Assembly (NCBI GenBank): GCA_035352895.1
Contig: DAOPYN010000015.1
Span: 3,895-67,894 of the forward strand
Source of the DNA: UBA5070 sp035352895
GTDB lineage: Bacteria; Fibrobacterota; Fibrobacteria; UBA5070
DNA length: 64,000 nucleotides
Reading direction: 5' to 3'
This document shows, piece after piece, positions 1-8,648 of the stretch. Both the position numbers and the translations under genes were made by a program. The stretch's first letter is position 1. Each line of letters begins with the position of its first letter. The notes beneath the pieces were generated by a model, which searched no databases, was not told the DNA's origin, and worked only from the letters and a program-made list of their open reading frames with translations.

Positions 1-287
1 AGAATTGGAAGAAATTTCACGGGAATAGAGTCCTGAAGAAGGCTCGATGGTGCGGGGAGGTGCTACCCAACCCAAGAGGTGAATAGCGGGGCAAGTTAAC
101 CAAGACGGGGAGGGGTTCCAAGCACTTTGCGCATGCCAGGAGTTAGGGGTTCTACTTGGAATCTACGCAAGTCCAAGAAAAAAATCAACTTACAGCGGGA
201 AAGAGATTTTTCTGGCTCCGCCAATCTGCCAAGAACGGAAGGAACGACGACCTCGACGACAGAAACCCATACGAGGCGACTCCGTTT
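1..287. other. Left edge, no gene recognised
   Basis: This stretch lies downstream of the decayed integrase on the minus strand. Short open frames exist but none resembles a known protein or has a convincing ribosome binding site. It may be interior sequence of the integrated element to which the integrase belonged, with the rest of the element off the left edge. Confidence 0.3.
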
Positions 288-1567
288 TTAGGCGTCCGCC
301 CCACATTGACAGTATTTGGCCCGCTGCTCCATCAAAGCCTTGCGCTTTTCCAACAAATCTCCACGTCTGTACGCGGCTTCCGCTTTGTTCTTGATGGTGT
401 GAGCAAGGGCCATCTCCACGATCTCGTTCTGGAATTCAGTGAGCTCCGCAGCCCAGTCCCGAAAGGTCGAATGAAAACCATGGGGGGGTGATCGGACGCC
501 CCAGGCGAGGGTCGATATAGCCCCCTGCATCGCGGCGGGAAAGATCCTCGTGCATCCGCCGGACAACAAGGATCATGGACATGTTCGACATCGCACTCCC
601 TGATCGTACCGCCGAGGGAAACACGAATTCGCCGCCGACTCCTGACAGCCTTGGCAGCTCTTCCAAGAGTTGGATAACCGGCTCGCTGAGGGGCACCCTG
701 TGCTCCCGCCCCATCTTCATCCGGTCGGCAGGAATTGTCCAGATCCCAGACTTAAGATCGAACTCATTCCACTTCGTATCCAAGGTTACACTCGTCCGAG
801 TGGCTGTCAGGATCAGGAATTCCAGGGCACGAGAACTCAAGCCAGGTCGCTGACTCAAATCACGCAGGAATTCCGCCACCCGCACGTACGGAAGAGCCGG
901 ATGATTCTTTGATTTCGCGACCTCCGATGGCTTCGGAAGGATGGAGTCCAGGTGGCCTTTCCACCTGGCAGGGTTCAAACCCTCCCGGTTTTTTCGAACG
1001 ATAGCCCAATCCAGGATCGACTCGATCCGCCCACGCAACCTGGAGGCGGTTTCGGTTCTGGTGGTCCAGATCGGCTCAAGGATCTTCAGAACGTGCGGAG
1101 TGTCGATTTCCCGAATCTGGAGGTGGCCCACAACCGGAAATGCGTAGGTTTTCAGAGTGGACACCACTGATCCAGGTGCACTTTGTTCTCCCATTCCGAA
1201 GACTTCGATTCGATCAACGCCTTCGCCGCCATCTCGAACGTCATGGTCGACGCACGTGAGGCGAAGTTCGCAGCGCGAGCTTCAAGCTTCGCCTGCACAG
1301 GATCGATTCCCTTGACAACATCGTCTCGAAGGCTTCGGGCTTTCTCCCTGGCCTGCGCGAGGGAAATGGCAGGGTATCCACCCAAGCCAATCTCACGCCG
1401 CCTTTGTTTGCCTCCAGCAACTTCCCCAATGGTGACCCGCAGCACCCATGTCTTCCCTTCAGTGGGAAGAATTTGAAGGTGGAGGCCCGGTACCCCTCCA
1501 ACCGCATGCATCCCAGCCTCAGGTCCGAAAGCCTAGTGACGCCCTTCGTGGGTCCTCCCCCCTCCAT
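288..1567 (-). pseudogene. Decayed P4-type tyrosine integrase
   Basis: A tyrosine recombinase of the prophage P4/IntS type is readable in pieces in different frames. The N-terminal DUF4102-like part lies near 1160-1567 and appears to switch frame around 1525. The core-binding and catalytic parts lie near 500-1190, with the expected Arg in TATRTS and the HRVPLS motif. The C-terminal part (HGFHSTFRDW and AAYRRGDLLEKR, which holds the nucleophile Tyr) lies in another frame at 288-530. The usual HGFRSTFRDW reads HGFHSTFRDW, so a catalytic Arg also appears replaced by His. Intact relatives are about 400 residues in one frame, so this copy is inactive. The gene points left, away from the duplicated terminator at 1722-1899, as expected for an integrase next to its attachment site. 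Confidence 0.85.
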
Positions 1568-1721
1568 CCCGCTTTTGTTCGTTTCCTACCGCAGGAATGC
1601 ACCCCTTTCAAGTGCGTACCTTTTGCGTACTCTGTGCTTTTTCAAGATGCACAGAGATGGCATCAAGGCCGCATAAATACTACACTAAGTGACCGATATT
1701 ATATTGTCCATGGCCCATAAG

Positions 1722-1798
1722 AAGAAAGGCCCTCCTACTAAGGTGGGCCTTTCTCGTTCAAGTGAACACAGGCTGACTGCAATGAAAAGGTCTGCGGC
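1722..1798. repeat. Terminator-containing direct repeat, copy 1
   Basis: This 77-nt segment is a near-identical copy of the terminator segment at 1825-1899. Both contain a hairpin of the form AAAGGCCCTCC...AGGTGGGCCTTT followed by CGTTCAAG(T/C)GAACACAGGCTG and end in GAAAAGGTCTGCGGC. Copy 1 lies on the integrase side. The 26 nt between the copies include CTCGATTCCCCAAAGGCTCCA, which weakly resembles the T-arm and acceptor end of a tRNA or tmRNA. The duplication could be an attachment-site remnant or a simple tandem duplication. Confidence 0.7.
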
Positions 1799-1824
1799 TC
1801 GATTCCCCAAAGGCTCCATAGAAC

Positions 1825-1899
1825 AAGAAAAAGGCCCTCCTCATTAGGTGGGCCTTTTTCGTTCAAGCGAACACAGGCTGCATTGAAAAGGTCTGCGGC
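1825..1899 (-). terminator. Terminator of the htrA-lipoprotein operon (repeat copy 2)
   Basis: The hairpin AAAAAGGCCC...GGGCCTTTTT begins about 40 nt after the stop codon of the small lipoprotein gene. It has A and T tracts on the two sides, so it could end transcription from either strand. It is the second copy of the direct repeat at 1722-1798. Confidence 0.65.
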
Positions 1900-2283
1900 C
1901 TACCGTAGGTCCTTGCCGTCCTGCTTGGTCTTGGCTCCGACGTTCTGGTCGGCACGGAAATTGTCCGTCCGCTGGTCGGCCGAGCGCTTGATGTCCAGAC
2001 GCACCGCTTCCTCCCGCTCCCGGCGGGACTCCAGATCCGCCAACTTGCGGGCGGCCAGCGTGTCCTGTGGCGCCGCGGCGACCACCTTCTTCTGGTCGCG
2101 GATCTCCTCGGACAAGGTCTTCAGGACCTTGTCCTGGGCCGCGAGCTCCCTCACGTACGGCGACTGCTCCTGCTGCCAACCCACGCAATCGTCGCAACCC
2201 TCCCCGCGTTGGGAGCTCGCTCCACAGGAGGCCAGCGTCAAGACGCCGAAGGCCACCGTCGCCACAAGGATCCTGGATCTCAT
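1900..2283 (-). CDS. Small putative lipoprotein, coiled coil
   Basis: A 127-residue protein of unknown function. The N-terminus is a hydrophobic signal ending in LTLASC at residues 16-20, a plausible lipobox with Cys20, so the mature protein is probably lipid-anchored. A second Cys pair (CDDC, about residues 30-33) follows. The rest is rich in Glu, Lys, Arg and Gln with few prolines, as in an alpha-helical coiled coil. The start ATG overlaps the stop of the upstream protease gene as ATGA, so the two are translationally coupled. The pairing suggests a partner or periplasmic adaptor of the HtrA protease; that role is inferred from position only. Confidence 0.7.
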   Translation of the reverse strand: MRSRILVATVAFGVLTLASCGASSQRGEGCDDCVGWQQEQSPYVRELAAQDKVLKTLSEEIRDQKKVVAAAPQDTLAARKLADLESRREREEAVRLDIKRSADQRTDNFRADQNVGAKTKQDGKDLR

Positions 2284-3782
2284 TTCTTCGTCTCCCGCGC
2301 TCGCAATCCGATCAACCGGACCTGGTCCCTGCTGACCACCTTCAACGCCACGATTTCGCCGGGCTTGATCTGACCCAGTCGGGCGGAGGCGGCCGAAGCA
2401 GAAGTCACAACGGTAGAATTCCGACTGGCATCCAGGATCTCCACCAGCACCATTCCGGCACGCAGGCCCTTCTCGTGGGCCGGCGAGCCCGGTGTCACGG
2501 CCACGATGGCCGCCCCGCTCACATTGGAAGGCAAGCCGTTTTCCGTCCGCGCCTTCTGGTCCAGCTCGCCCAACCGCAGCCCCAGGCTGGGCAGGGTGAA
2601 CGTGCCATCGGGCCCTTCCACCGGCATGGCCGCGAGCTCTCCTCCGACCCGTCCCAGCACCACCTCGAGATCGATCTCCTTGCCGTCGCGCAGCACCCGA
2701 AGCTTCACCTTCGTGTTCGGACGCTCCTGGGCGACGCGGTTGCGCAGATCGGCGGATCCCTTCACCACCGCATCCCCCAGCTTCAGGACCACGTCGCCGG
2801 ATTTCACCCCGGCCTTCTGGGCCGGCGATCCCGGAGAGACCTGGACCACCTTCGCACCATCCCGGTTGGGCAGCCGGAGAGCCTCGGCCAGATCCGGATC
2901 CACGTCCTCGATGGACAGCCCCAGCCATCCACGCGACACGGCTCCGTCGCAGATCAGATCCTCGGCGATGCGGCGCGCCATGTTGATGGGAATGGCAAAC
3001 GAGATGCCCTGGTAGCCACCAGAGCGGGTCCAGATGCTGGAATTGATGCCGACCACCTCGCCCTTCAGGTTGACCAGCGGCCCGCCGGAGTTGCCGGGAT
3101 TGACGGCCGCGTCGGTCTGGATGTGGTCGGCGTAGCCCTCGCCCTGGAGTTCGGTGCGCCCCTTGGCGGAAACGATTCCCGCGGTGACGGTGTTCTTGAA
3201 CATGTAGGGATTGCCCAAGGCCAGCACCCACTGCCCGATCCGGACCTGGTCGGAATTCCCGAAGGCAGCCGCCTGGAGCTTGGTCTTGCCCGGCTCGATC
3301 TTCAAGACGGCGACATCCGCCTTCTCGTCCACCCCCACCACCTTGGCGTCGAAGCGGGATCGATCGTACAGCTCCACGATGATCTCGTCCTGGTCCTTCA
3401 CCACATGGGCGTTGGTCATCACGTAGCCGCGTTCGTCGATGATGAATCCCGAACCGCCACCTTCCTGCTTGCGACGCTCCTGGGGTCCGGGCATTTCGTC
3501 CATCTCGCCGGGAAAGCCGAAGAAGAAGGGAAAGGGCATCATGCCTTGTCCCTGCACGGTCACGGTCTTGGACGTGTAGACGCTCACCACCACCGGCTCC
3601 ACGTGGTCCACCACGTCGGCGAAGGCGTTGGACAGGGCCATGGCGGCTTCGGAAACCTTCGGGACCGTGGGACCTTCGCCCAGATGCAGACTGGAACGCT
3701 CCGGCCGGGAGGTCTTGTCCGCACAGGAGACGGAAACCGCCAGCAGGAGGGACAGGATCGAAATGAGTTTGGTTCGACGCAT
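2280..3782 (-). CDS. htrA: HtrA/DegP-type periplasmic serine protease
   Basis: A 500-residue trypsin-like protease with two PDZ domains, the DegP/DegQ layout, which degrades or refolds damaged envelope proteins. The catalytic triad is visible: His126 in TNAHVV, Asp156 in ADVAVL, and Ser232 in GNSGGPL. PDZ1 covers roughly residues 275-365 and PDZ2 roughly 395-495. The N-terminus MRRTKL leads a hydrophobic segment ending in AVSVSC (Cys20), so it may be a lipoprotein rather than freely soluble, which is unusual for this family. The ATG at 3782 is preferred over upstream codons because AAAGGAAG lies 6 nt before it. It is the first gene of a two-gene operon ending in the terminator at 1825-1899. 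Confidence 0.93.
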   Translation of the reverse strand: MRRTKLISILSLLLAVSVSCADKTSRPERSSLHLGEGPTVPKVSEAAMALSNAFADVVDHVEPVVVSVYTSKTVTVQGQGMMPFPFFFGFPGEMDEMPGPQERRKQEGGGSGFIIDERGYVMTNAHVVKDQDEIIVELYDRSRFDAKVVGVDEKADVAVLKIEPGKTKLQAAAFGNSDQVRIGQWVLALGNPYMFKNTVTAGIVSAKGRTELQGEGYADHIQTDAAVNPGNSGGPLVNLKGEVVGINSSIWTRSGGYQGISFAIPINMARRIAEDLICDGAVSRGWLGLSIEDVDPDLAEALRLPNRDGAKVVQVSPGSPAQKAGVKSGDVVLKLGDAVVKGSADLRNRVAQERPNTKVKLRVLRDGKEIDLEVVLGRVGGELAAMPVEGPDGTFTLPSLGLRLGELDQKARTENGLPSNVSGAAIVAVTPGSPAHEKGLRAGMVLVEILDASRNSTVVTSASAASARLGQIKPGEIVALKVVSRDQVRLIGLRARETKK

Positions 3783-3984
3783 GGACGCTTCCTTTCTTCG
3801 GCGAAGACCGGTCGTTGACGAGGAAAGCCTCTTTGGGGCTTCAGGCATGTGCGATTAATCTATACGGCTTTCGACGACCATCCACTCCGACGCCCGGCCC
3901 CCCACTCGGACCTCCGGGAAGATCGGGGTGGTCTATCTTTTTGGGGTCATCCATCCTCTCCCATTTTTTTGAACCACGGAAACC

Positions 3985-5205
3985 ATGTCCCTTTCCGCTC
4001 TTCTCGCTTGCATGCTTGGAGCCGCATCCCCGGCCCCGAAGAAGCTGCCCTACATCGCGGTGATGGATCTCCGAGCCCCCGGAGTGGAAGCTGGCGCCGC
4101 CGAGGCCATCACCTCCCATCTGGCCTCGGAACTGGTCCGATCCGGAGCGTTCCGCGTGATGGAACGAAGCCAGATGGACAAGATCCTGGCCGAGCAGGGC
4201 TTCCAGAAGAGCGGCGCCTGCGAGAAATCCGAATGCGAAGTGGAACTGGGCAAGCTCCTTTCGGTGGACCGGATCGTCGTGGGGGATCTCGGACGGGTGG
4301 GTACCCGCTACACGCTCAGCGCCCGGATGATCCATGTGCAGACCGGCGAGATCCAGATCTCGGTGACCGAAACCGGTGCCCCGTCCCTGGAAGAAACCAG
4401 CAGCGAGCTGGTTCCTTTGATCGCCGATCGACTGGCCAACAGCGGCGAGTTCCGCAAGAAATGGGCGCTGGGGCTCTCCGTGCGCGGTGGTCTCACCGAG
4501 CCGTTCCTGGGCGACCAGCTGATGGGATCCCCGGCCTGGACGAACGAGACCGCTCCCGACGCGAGCCTGGCGGGCGCGTTGCGCATCTCCAAATGGTGGA
4601 CCCGGTCCCTCTGGACTTCCGTGGAATCGGGGGTGGAATCCAACCAGTTCTCCGCCACTTGCACCTGGGACAGCACCACGGATGCCTTCCACGAGACCCG
4701 CACCTGGAAGAGCGATGTCAGCCTCCAATCCATCCAGACATCCGTCCTGATCGGATTCACCGGCAATTCCGGCCTCACATTGGCGATCGGGGGCGCCTGG
4801 AACTACCCCTTCGCCGGAAGCGTGGATCAGTCCATCCAGCGGAAACTGCGGACGCCCGACAACCACCAGACCGATTTCACGCTACCCTCGCGCTCCCTGG
4901 AGCCCACCACGGCCGCATCCGGCGACAAGGCGGTCTCCACGCAGTTCGCCGTGGAGCCGTTCTGGGATCTCCTGCTCGAAGCGGGATGGACCTTCAAACC
5001 CGGATGGCATGTATCGGTCCGGTCGACGCTCTCCCTGACGAGCTTCCATCTGCCCATCCAGAGAACCGCGAACGAGGAATCCATCGTGGATCCCCTGGCC
5101 TTCGCGACCTATTCCGCCCCCGGGACATACGACGATGCCGACATCGCTCGAGGCATCCGGCTCCTGCGCGTGCAGACCAGCGTGGGCAAATCGTTTCCTT
5201 TCTGA
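3985..5205 (+). CDS. CsgG/LpoB-like N-terminal domain with C-terminal barrel-like region
   Basis: A 406-residue protein. A short hydrophobic N-terminus is followed at about residues 22-155 by a CsgG-like domain, with YIAVMDLRAPG and a SHLASELVRSGAFRVMERS-type segment typical of CsgG, LpoB and related periplasmic proteins. Residues about 160-400 alternate polar and hydrophobic residues with many aromatics, like outer-membrane beta strands. No lipobox Cys is evident. Homologues are envelope proteins that often assemble at the outer membrane, but which substrate or enzyme this one serves cannot be told from sequence. It stands alone, divergent from htrA, with no clear Shine-Dalgarno before the ATG. 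Confidence 0.75.
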   Translation: MSLSALLACMLGAASPAPKKLPYIAVMDLRAPGVEAGAAEAITSHLASELVRSGAFRVMERSQMDKILAEQGFQKSGACEKSECEVELGKLLSVDRIVVGDLGRVGTRYTLSARMIHVQTGEIQISVTETGAPSLEETSSELVPLIADRLANSGEFRKKWALGLSVRGGLTEPFLGDQLMGSPAWTNETAPDASLAGALRISKWWTRSLWTSVESGVESNQFSATCTWDSTTDAFHETRTWKSDVSLQSIQTSVLIGFTGNSGLTLAIGGAWNYPFAGSVDQSIQRKLRTPDNHQTDFTLPSRSLEPTTAASGDKAVSTQFAVEPFWDLLLEAGWTFKPGWHVSVRSTLSLTSFHLPIQRTANEESIVDPLAFATYSAPGTYDDADIARGIRLLRVQTSVGKSFPF

Positions 5206-5224
5206 TGCATCTTCCAAATCTCCG

Positions 5225-5254
5225 TTGACCTTCCGGGGCGGACGGTGTTACATT
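5225..5254 (+). promoter_or_regulatory. Predicted promoter of the mgtE-N/nramp operon
   Basis: TTGACC at 5225-5230 and TACATT at 5249-5254 are separated by 18 nt, a good match to a housekeeping sigma-70 promoter. Transcription would start near 5261, giving a leader of about 70 nt before the proposed TTG start at 5331. Confidence 0.55.
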
Positions 5255-5330
5255 GCATTCCCTTCGATCCGGGGCGGGTTCGGATCGGATCCTGGTTGTC
5301 AATGGAGACATCGATCATGGAGGGTTCCAG

Positions 5331-6590
5331 TTGGCTGCGACGATGGGAACCCGGAGCTTCTTCCTAAGCTACCTCCTGGAGACTCCGCTGGAGCTCCCCG
5401 ACGGCAGCAGGGTTAAGCTGCGCGAAGTCTGGGCCACCACCGACGACACCCCCAAGGTGGCCTGCGTGACCGTCAAGCTCGCCCAGGGAATCCACCGGAT
5501 CCCCTGGGAAGACCTCGAGCTGGTCAAGATCGATTCCGGCAAATACACCCTGCGTTCGCGATCGGAAGGCGCCCCTTCCCTGGAAGGCACCGAGGATCTC
5601 ATCCAGATCCGCAAGCACATCCTGGACCGGCAGATCGTCGATCTGGACGGTGCCAAGGTGGTGCGTGTCAACGACGTGCGATTGGCCCAGGTCCGCGACG
5701 GTCTGTTCCTGGTTGCGGTGGACGTCAGCTTCACCGCCCTGCTGCGCAGGCTCGGCGCCGAACTCCTGGCCCGACGCATCTTCTCCGGCAAGCTCCTGCC
5801 CATGTACATCCCCTGGAGCGAAGTCCAGGCCTTCGTCCCTTCCAAGACAGGCGCCATGAGGCTCGCCTCCAGCGCCGAGCGACTCAAGACCCTCCACCCA
5901 TCGGAACTGGCCGACATCATCGAGGACCTGGACGCGGCGACCCAGGTGGCCATCTTGGACGCCCTCGGCGAGGACAGTGTCGCCGAGGTGATCGAAGAGA
6001 TGGAGCCGGAAGCCCAGGTCAGCATCCTTTCGCGGATGGGCGTGGAGAAGGCCGCCGACGTCCTGGAGCAGATGGACGCCGACGAGGTCGCCGACATCAT
6101 CGACGACCTCCCGGCCAAGCAGGCCGAGGACATCCTCCAGGAGATGGAAGGAGAGGCTTCCGCGGAAGTCCGCGAGCTCCTGGAATACGGCGGCAACCAG
6201 GTGGGCGCGCTCATGTCCAAGGATTACGTGTCCATGCCCGCCACCGCCACCGCCGAAGCCACATTGACGGCTCTCCGGAAGGACCGTCCCGCACCCAAGC
6301 ACGCCATGGCGGTGTTCGGCCTCGACGACAAATCCCGTCTCTCCGTCGTGGTCCCCCTGACCGACCTGGTGATGGCCGAACCGACCACTCCCCTGGCCGA
6401 GCTGGGAATGGAACGCCTCGTGTGCGTGCGCGACGTGGACCCGATCTCGGAGGTCGTGGAGATCCTGGAACGCTACCGGTCGCTGGTGGTCCCCGTGCTG
6501 GACGCCGACGGGTTGCTGGTCGGAGTCGTCACCATCGACGACATCCTGGACGACCTCATCAAGGCCGGCGGCAGGAGGTTGCGCGGATGA
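5331..6590 (+). CDS. MgtE N-terminal/CBS domain regulator (no transport domain)
   Basis: A 419-residue soluble protein. The first 175 residues or so look like two PRC-barrel-type beta modules. An MgtE N-terminal superhelical domain follows (roughly residues 190-300, with repeats such as ELADIIEDLD and VADIIDDLPAKQAEDIL), then a CBS pair (roughly 300-415). In the MgtE magnesium channel these same N and CBS domains bind Mg2+ and gate the pore, but here the membrane domain is missing. The next gene, overlapping by ATGA, encodes an NRAMP-type transporter, so this is probably its cytosolic metal-sensing subunit. The TTG at 5331 is chosen because GGAGGG lies 6 nt upstream; ATG at 5343 is the alternative. 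Confidence 0.82.
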   Translation: MAATMGTRSFFLSYLLETPLELPDGSRVKLREVWATTDDTPKVACVTVKLAQGIHRIPWEDLELVKIDSGKYTLRSRSEGAPSLEGTEDLIQIRKHILDRQIVDLDGAKVVRVNDVRLAQVRDGLFLVAVDVSFTALLRRLGAELLARRIFSGKLLPMYIPWSEVQAFVPSKTGAMRLASSAERLKTLHPSELADIIEDLDAATQVAILDALGEDSVAEVIEEMEPEAQVSILSRMGVEKAADVLEQMDADEVADIIDDLPAKQAEDILQEMEGEASAEVRELLEYGGNQVGALMSKDYVSMPATATAEATLTALRKDRPAPKHAMAVFGLDDKSRLSVVVPLTDLVMAEPTTPLAELGMERLVCVRDVDPISEVVEILERYRSLVVPVLDADGLLVGVVTIDDILDDLIKAGGRRLRG

Positions 6591-7831
6591 GGCTGCGCAA
6601 GCCAGGCTGGTGGGCCACGTTGATCGCGTTCCTGGCCGTGCTGGGACCCGGGATCGTGACCGGTTCGGTGGACAACGACGCCGGCGGGATCACCACCTAC
6701 TCCGTGGCCGGCGCCCGCTACGGCTACCATCTGCTGTGGACCCTGGGGCCGGCCTTCCTGGTGCTCCTGGTGGTCCAGGAAATGAACGCCCGCATGGGGG
6801 TCGTGACCGGCAAGGGGCTCGCCGACCTCATCCGCGAGAACGCCGGCGTGAAGCTCACCTTCCTGATCTTCACGGGAATGCTCTTCGTGGACATCGGGAA
6901 CACCATGACGGAATTCGCCGGCGTGGCGGGAGCCATGGAGATCTTCGGGGTGTCCAAGTACATCTCGGTGCCGCTGGCGGCGGTGGCGGTCTGGTTCCTG
7001 GTGACCAAGGGGACCTACAAGCTGGCGGAACGGATCTTCCTGATCTTCTCGGCGTTTCTCCTCACCTACGTGGTGTCGGCGGTCCTGGCCAAACCCGACT
7101 GGGGCGCGGTGGGCCTGGCCATCGTGCACCCCAAGCTCCAGACGGACACGTCCTACATCTCGATGGTGATCGGGCTGGTGGGCACCACGGTCGCTCCTTG
7201 GATGCAGTTCTACATGCAGTCCTCGGTGATCGAGAAGGGCCTGAAGCTGGAGGACTGGAAGCTCACCCTGGCCGACGTGGTGGTGGGATGCCTGCTCACC
7301 GTGGTGGTGGCCTTCTTCATCATGGTGGCCTGCGCCAGCACGCTGCATGTGCACGGCATCCAGATCGAGAAGGCCTCCGACGCCGCCCGGGCGCTGGCTC
7401 CCCTGGCGGGAGAGGCCGCATCGTTCGTGTTCGCAGGTGGACTGTTCGTGGCCTCGGTGTTCGCCGCGACCATCCTTCCCGTCACCACCTCCTTCTACAT
7501 CTGCGAGGCCTTCGGATTCGAGGCCGGCATCGACAAGACCATCCGCCAGGCGCCGCAGTTCTACGGCCTGTTCACCACCATCCTGGCGGTGGGCGTGGCG
7601 ATCGTCCTGATCCCGGGAATTCCGCTCATCCGCATCTCGCTTCTCTCGCAGGTGATCAACGGCCTCCTGCTTCCCGTGATCCTGGTCTGCATGATGCTCC
7701 TGGTGAACGACCCCGAAATCATGGGCAAGCACGTGAATGGCCGGGTCTCGAACGTGGTGGGATGGACCACGGTGGGAACGCTCGCGGTCCTCTCGCTGTT
7801 CCTGGTCAGCAGGACGCTGCTGGGAATCTGA
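6587..7831 (+). CDS. NRAMP-family divalent metal transporter
   Basis: A 414-residue integral membrane protein of the NRAMP superfamily with about 11 hydrophobic segments. The first helix carries GPGIVTGSVDNDAGG where classical Mn/Fe transporters have a DPGN motif. The sixth helix region carries VGTTVAPWMQFYMQSS where the classical form has MPH, so the metal-ligating Met is absent. These changes fit the NRAMP-related branch that includes magnesium transporters rather than a strict Mn2+/Fe2+ importer. AGGAGG at 6573-6578 precedes the ATG, which overlaps the stop of the MgtE-N gene. The last 26 bp overlap the convergent DTW gene. Substrate is inferred. Confidence 0.88.
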   Translation: MRLRKPGWWATLIAFLAVLGPGIVTGSVDNDAGGITTYSVAGARYGYHLLWTLGPAFLVLLVVQEMNARMGVVTGKGLADLIRENAGVKLTFLIFTGMLFVDIGNTMTEFAGVAGAMEIFGVSKYISVPLAAVAVWFLVTKGTYKLAERIFLIFSAFLLTYVVSAVLAKPDWGAVGLAIVHPKLQTDTSYISMVIGLVGTTVAPWMQFYMQSSVIEKGLKLEDWKLTLADVVVGCLLTVVVAFFIMVACASTLHVHGIQIEKASDAARALAPLAGEAASFVFAGGLFVASVFAATILPVTTSFYICEAFGFEAGIDKTIRQAPQFYGLFTTILAVGVAIVLIPGIPLIRISLLSQVINGLLLPVILVCMMLLVNDPEIMGKHVNGRVSNVVGWTTVGTLAVLSLFLVSRTLLGI

Positions 7832-8648
7832 GGGGCTCCGGGGAGCGGACGTCCTCGATCCCGAAAAGTTCCCTGGCGATGTTCCGGATCCCGACGCACT
7901 GGTCGTCGGTGAATCCCGAGAGCATCGCGAGACGTTCGACGGGCGTCCTCCGGAACAGGAGGGCTTCCAGGAAGGCCATGTTGAACGCATCCTCGCGGCA
8001 GTGCTTGCGGCGACCGGGACGGTTGTTGATCCGCTGGAAGTCCAATTGGCGGTCCACCATCCGGTCGAACAGATCCAGAAGCTCCTGGTACCGCGAAGGA
8101 TCCCGGTCGATGGCCCGCAGCGCGGTCACCGTGGCCTCGATGGTGGAGATGAATTCGTCCTTGGGCTCCTTGCGGATCCGGTAGTTGCTGGGCCGTTCGG
8201 GAACGAACGCGTAGTGGGGGAATTCCAGGAGGCTCGGCGAGAGGTAGATCATCTTCCGGGCTTCCCGCCAGGTTCCGTCGATGATCACGAGGGTTTCCAG
8301 GTCCGGCGGAGCCTGGTCCAGCTGCTTGGCGCGGGGCGAGGGGAACAGGATTCCCACTCGTTCGCGCCGCTCCAGGAGGTCCTGGACCACCTTGGTCCCG
8401 TCGAACCGCAGTCCATGGACCAACCGGGATCGGGAGAGGCTCAGGTGGGCCAACCGCGCGGTGTTGAAAGGCATCTTGCGCTCGTTGGGATGCTGCAGAA
8501 ACAGGATCTCGACGCGGTTTTCCACCGTCCGCACGTGGTTGCACAGGCAGAGGATGCGGGTGCGCCAGCACCGGTAGCAGAACGGACGCCACCGGTCGGT
8601 GGACGGATCCTGTCCCACAGCGGACCGATCGGAGACGGATGGGTTCAC
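7806..8648 (-). CDS. tapT: DTW-domain tRNA-uridine aminocarboxypropyltransferase
   Basis: A protein of about 280 residues with the DTW signature (IIDGTWREARKM) and an N-terminal cysteine cluster (CYRCWRTRILCLC) of the TapT/YfiP family. Members transfer a 3-amino-3-carboxypropyl group from S-adenosylmethionine to a tRNA uridine to make acp3U. The GTG at 8648 overlaps the stop of cvfB as GTGA; a second GTG ten codons further in is also possible. It is the last gene of a ribB-cvfB-tapT run on the minus strand. Its 3' end overlaps the convergent transporter gene by 26 bp. Confidence 0.85.
   Translation of the reverse strand: MNPSVSDRSAVGQDPSTDRWRPFCYRCWRTRILCLCNHVRTVENRVEILFLQHPNERKMPFNTARLAHLSLSRSRLVHGLRFDGTKVVQDLLERRERVGILFPSPRAKQLDQAPPDLETLVIIDGTWREARKMIYLSPSLLEFPHYAFVPERPSNYRIRKEPKDEFISTIEATVTALRAIDRDPSRYQELLDLFDRMVDRQLDFQRINNRPGRRKHCREDAFNMAFLEALLFRRTPVERLAMLSGFTDDQCVGIRNIARELFGIEDVRSPEPLRFPAASC

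Noticed and set aside
1900..3231. 443-residue open frame on the minus strand overlapping htrA
   Set aside because: Only its last 127 residues are the real lipoprotein; the rest is an alternative frame of the protease gene with low-complexity Gly/Arg composition typical of G+C-rich shadow frames.
2067..3818. 583-residue plus-strand open frame
   Set aside because: It is antisense to htrA, is His/Asp/Gly-rich without motifs, and has no ribosome binding site.
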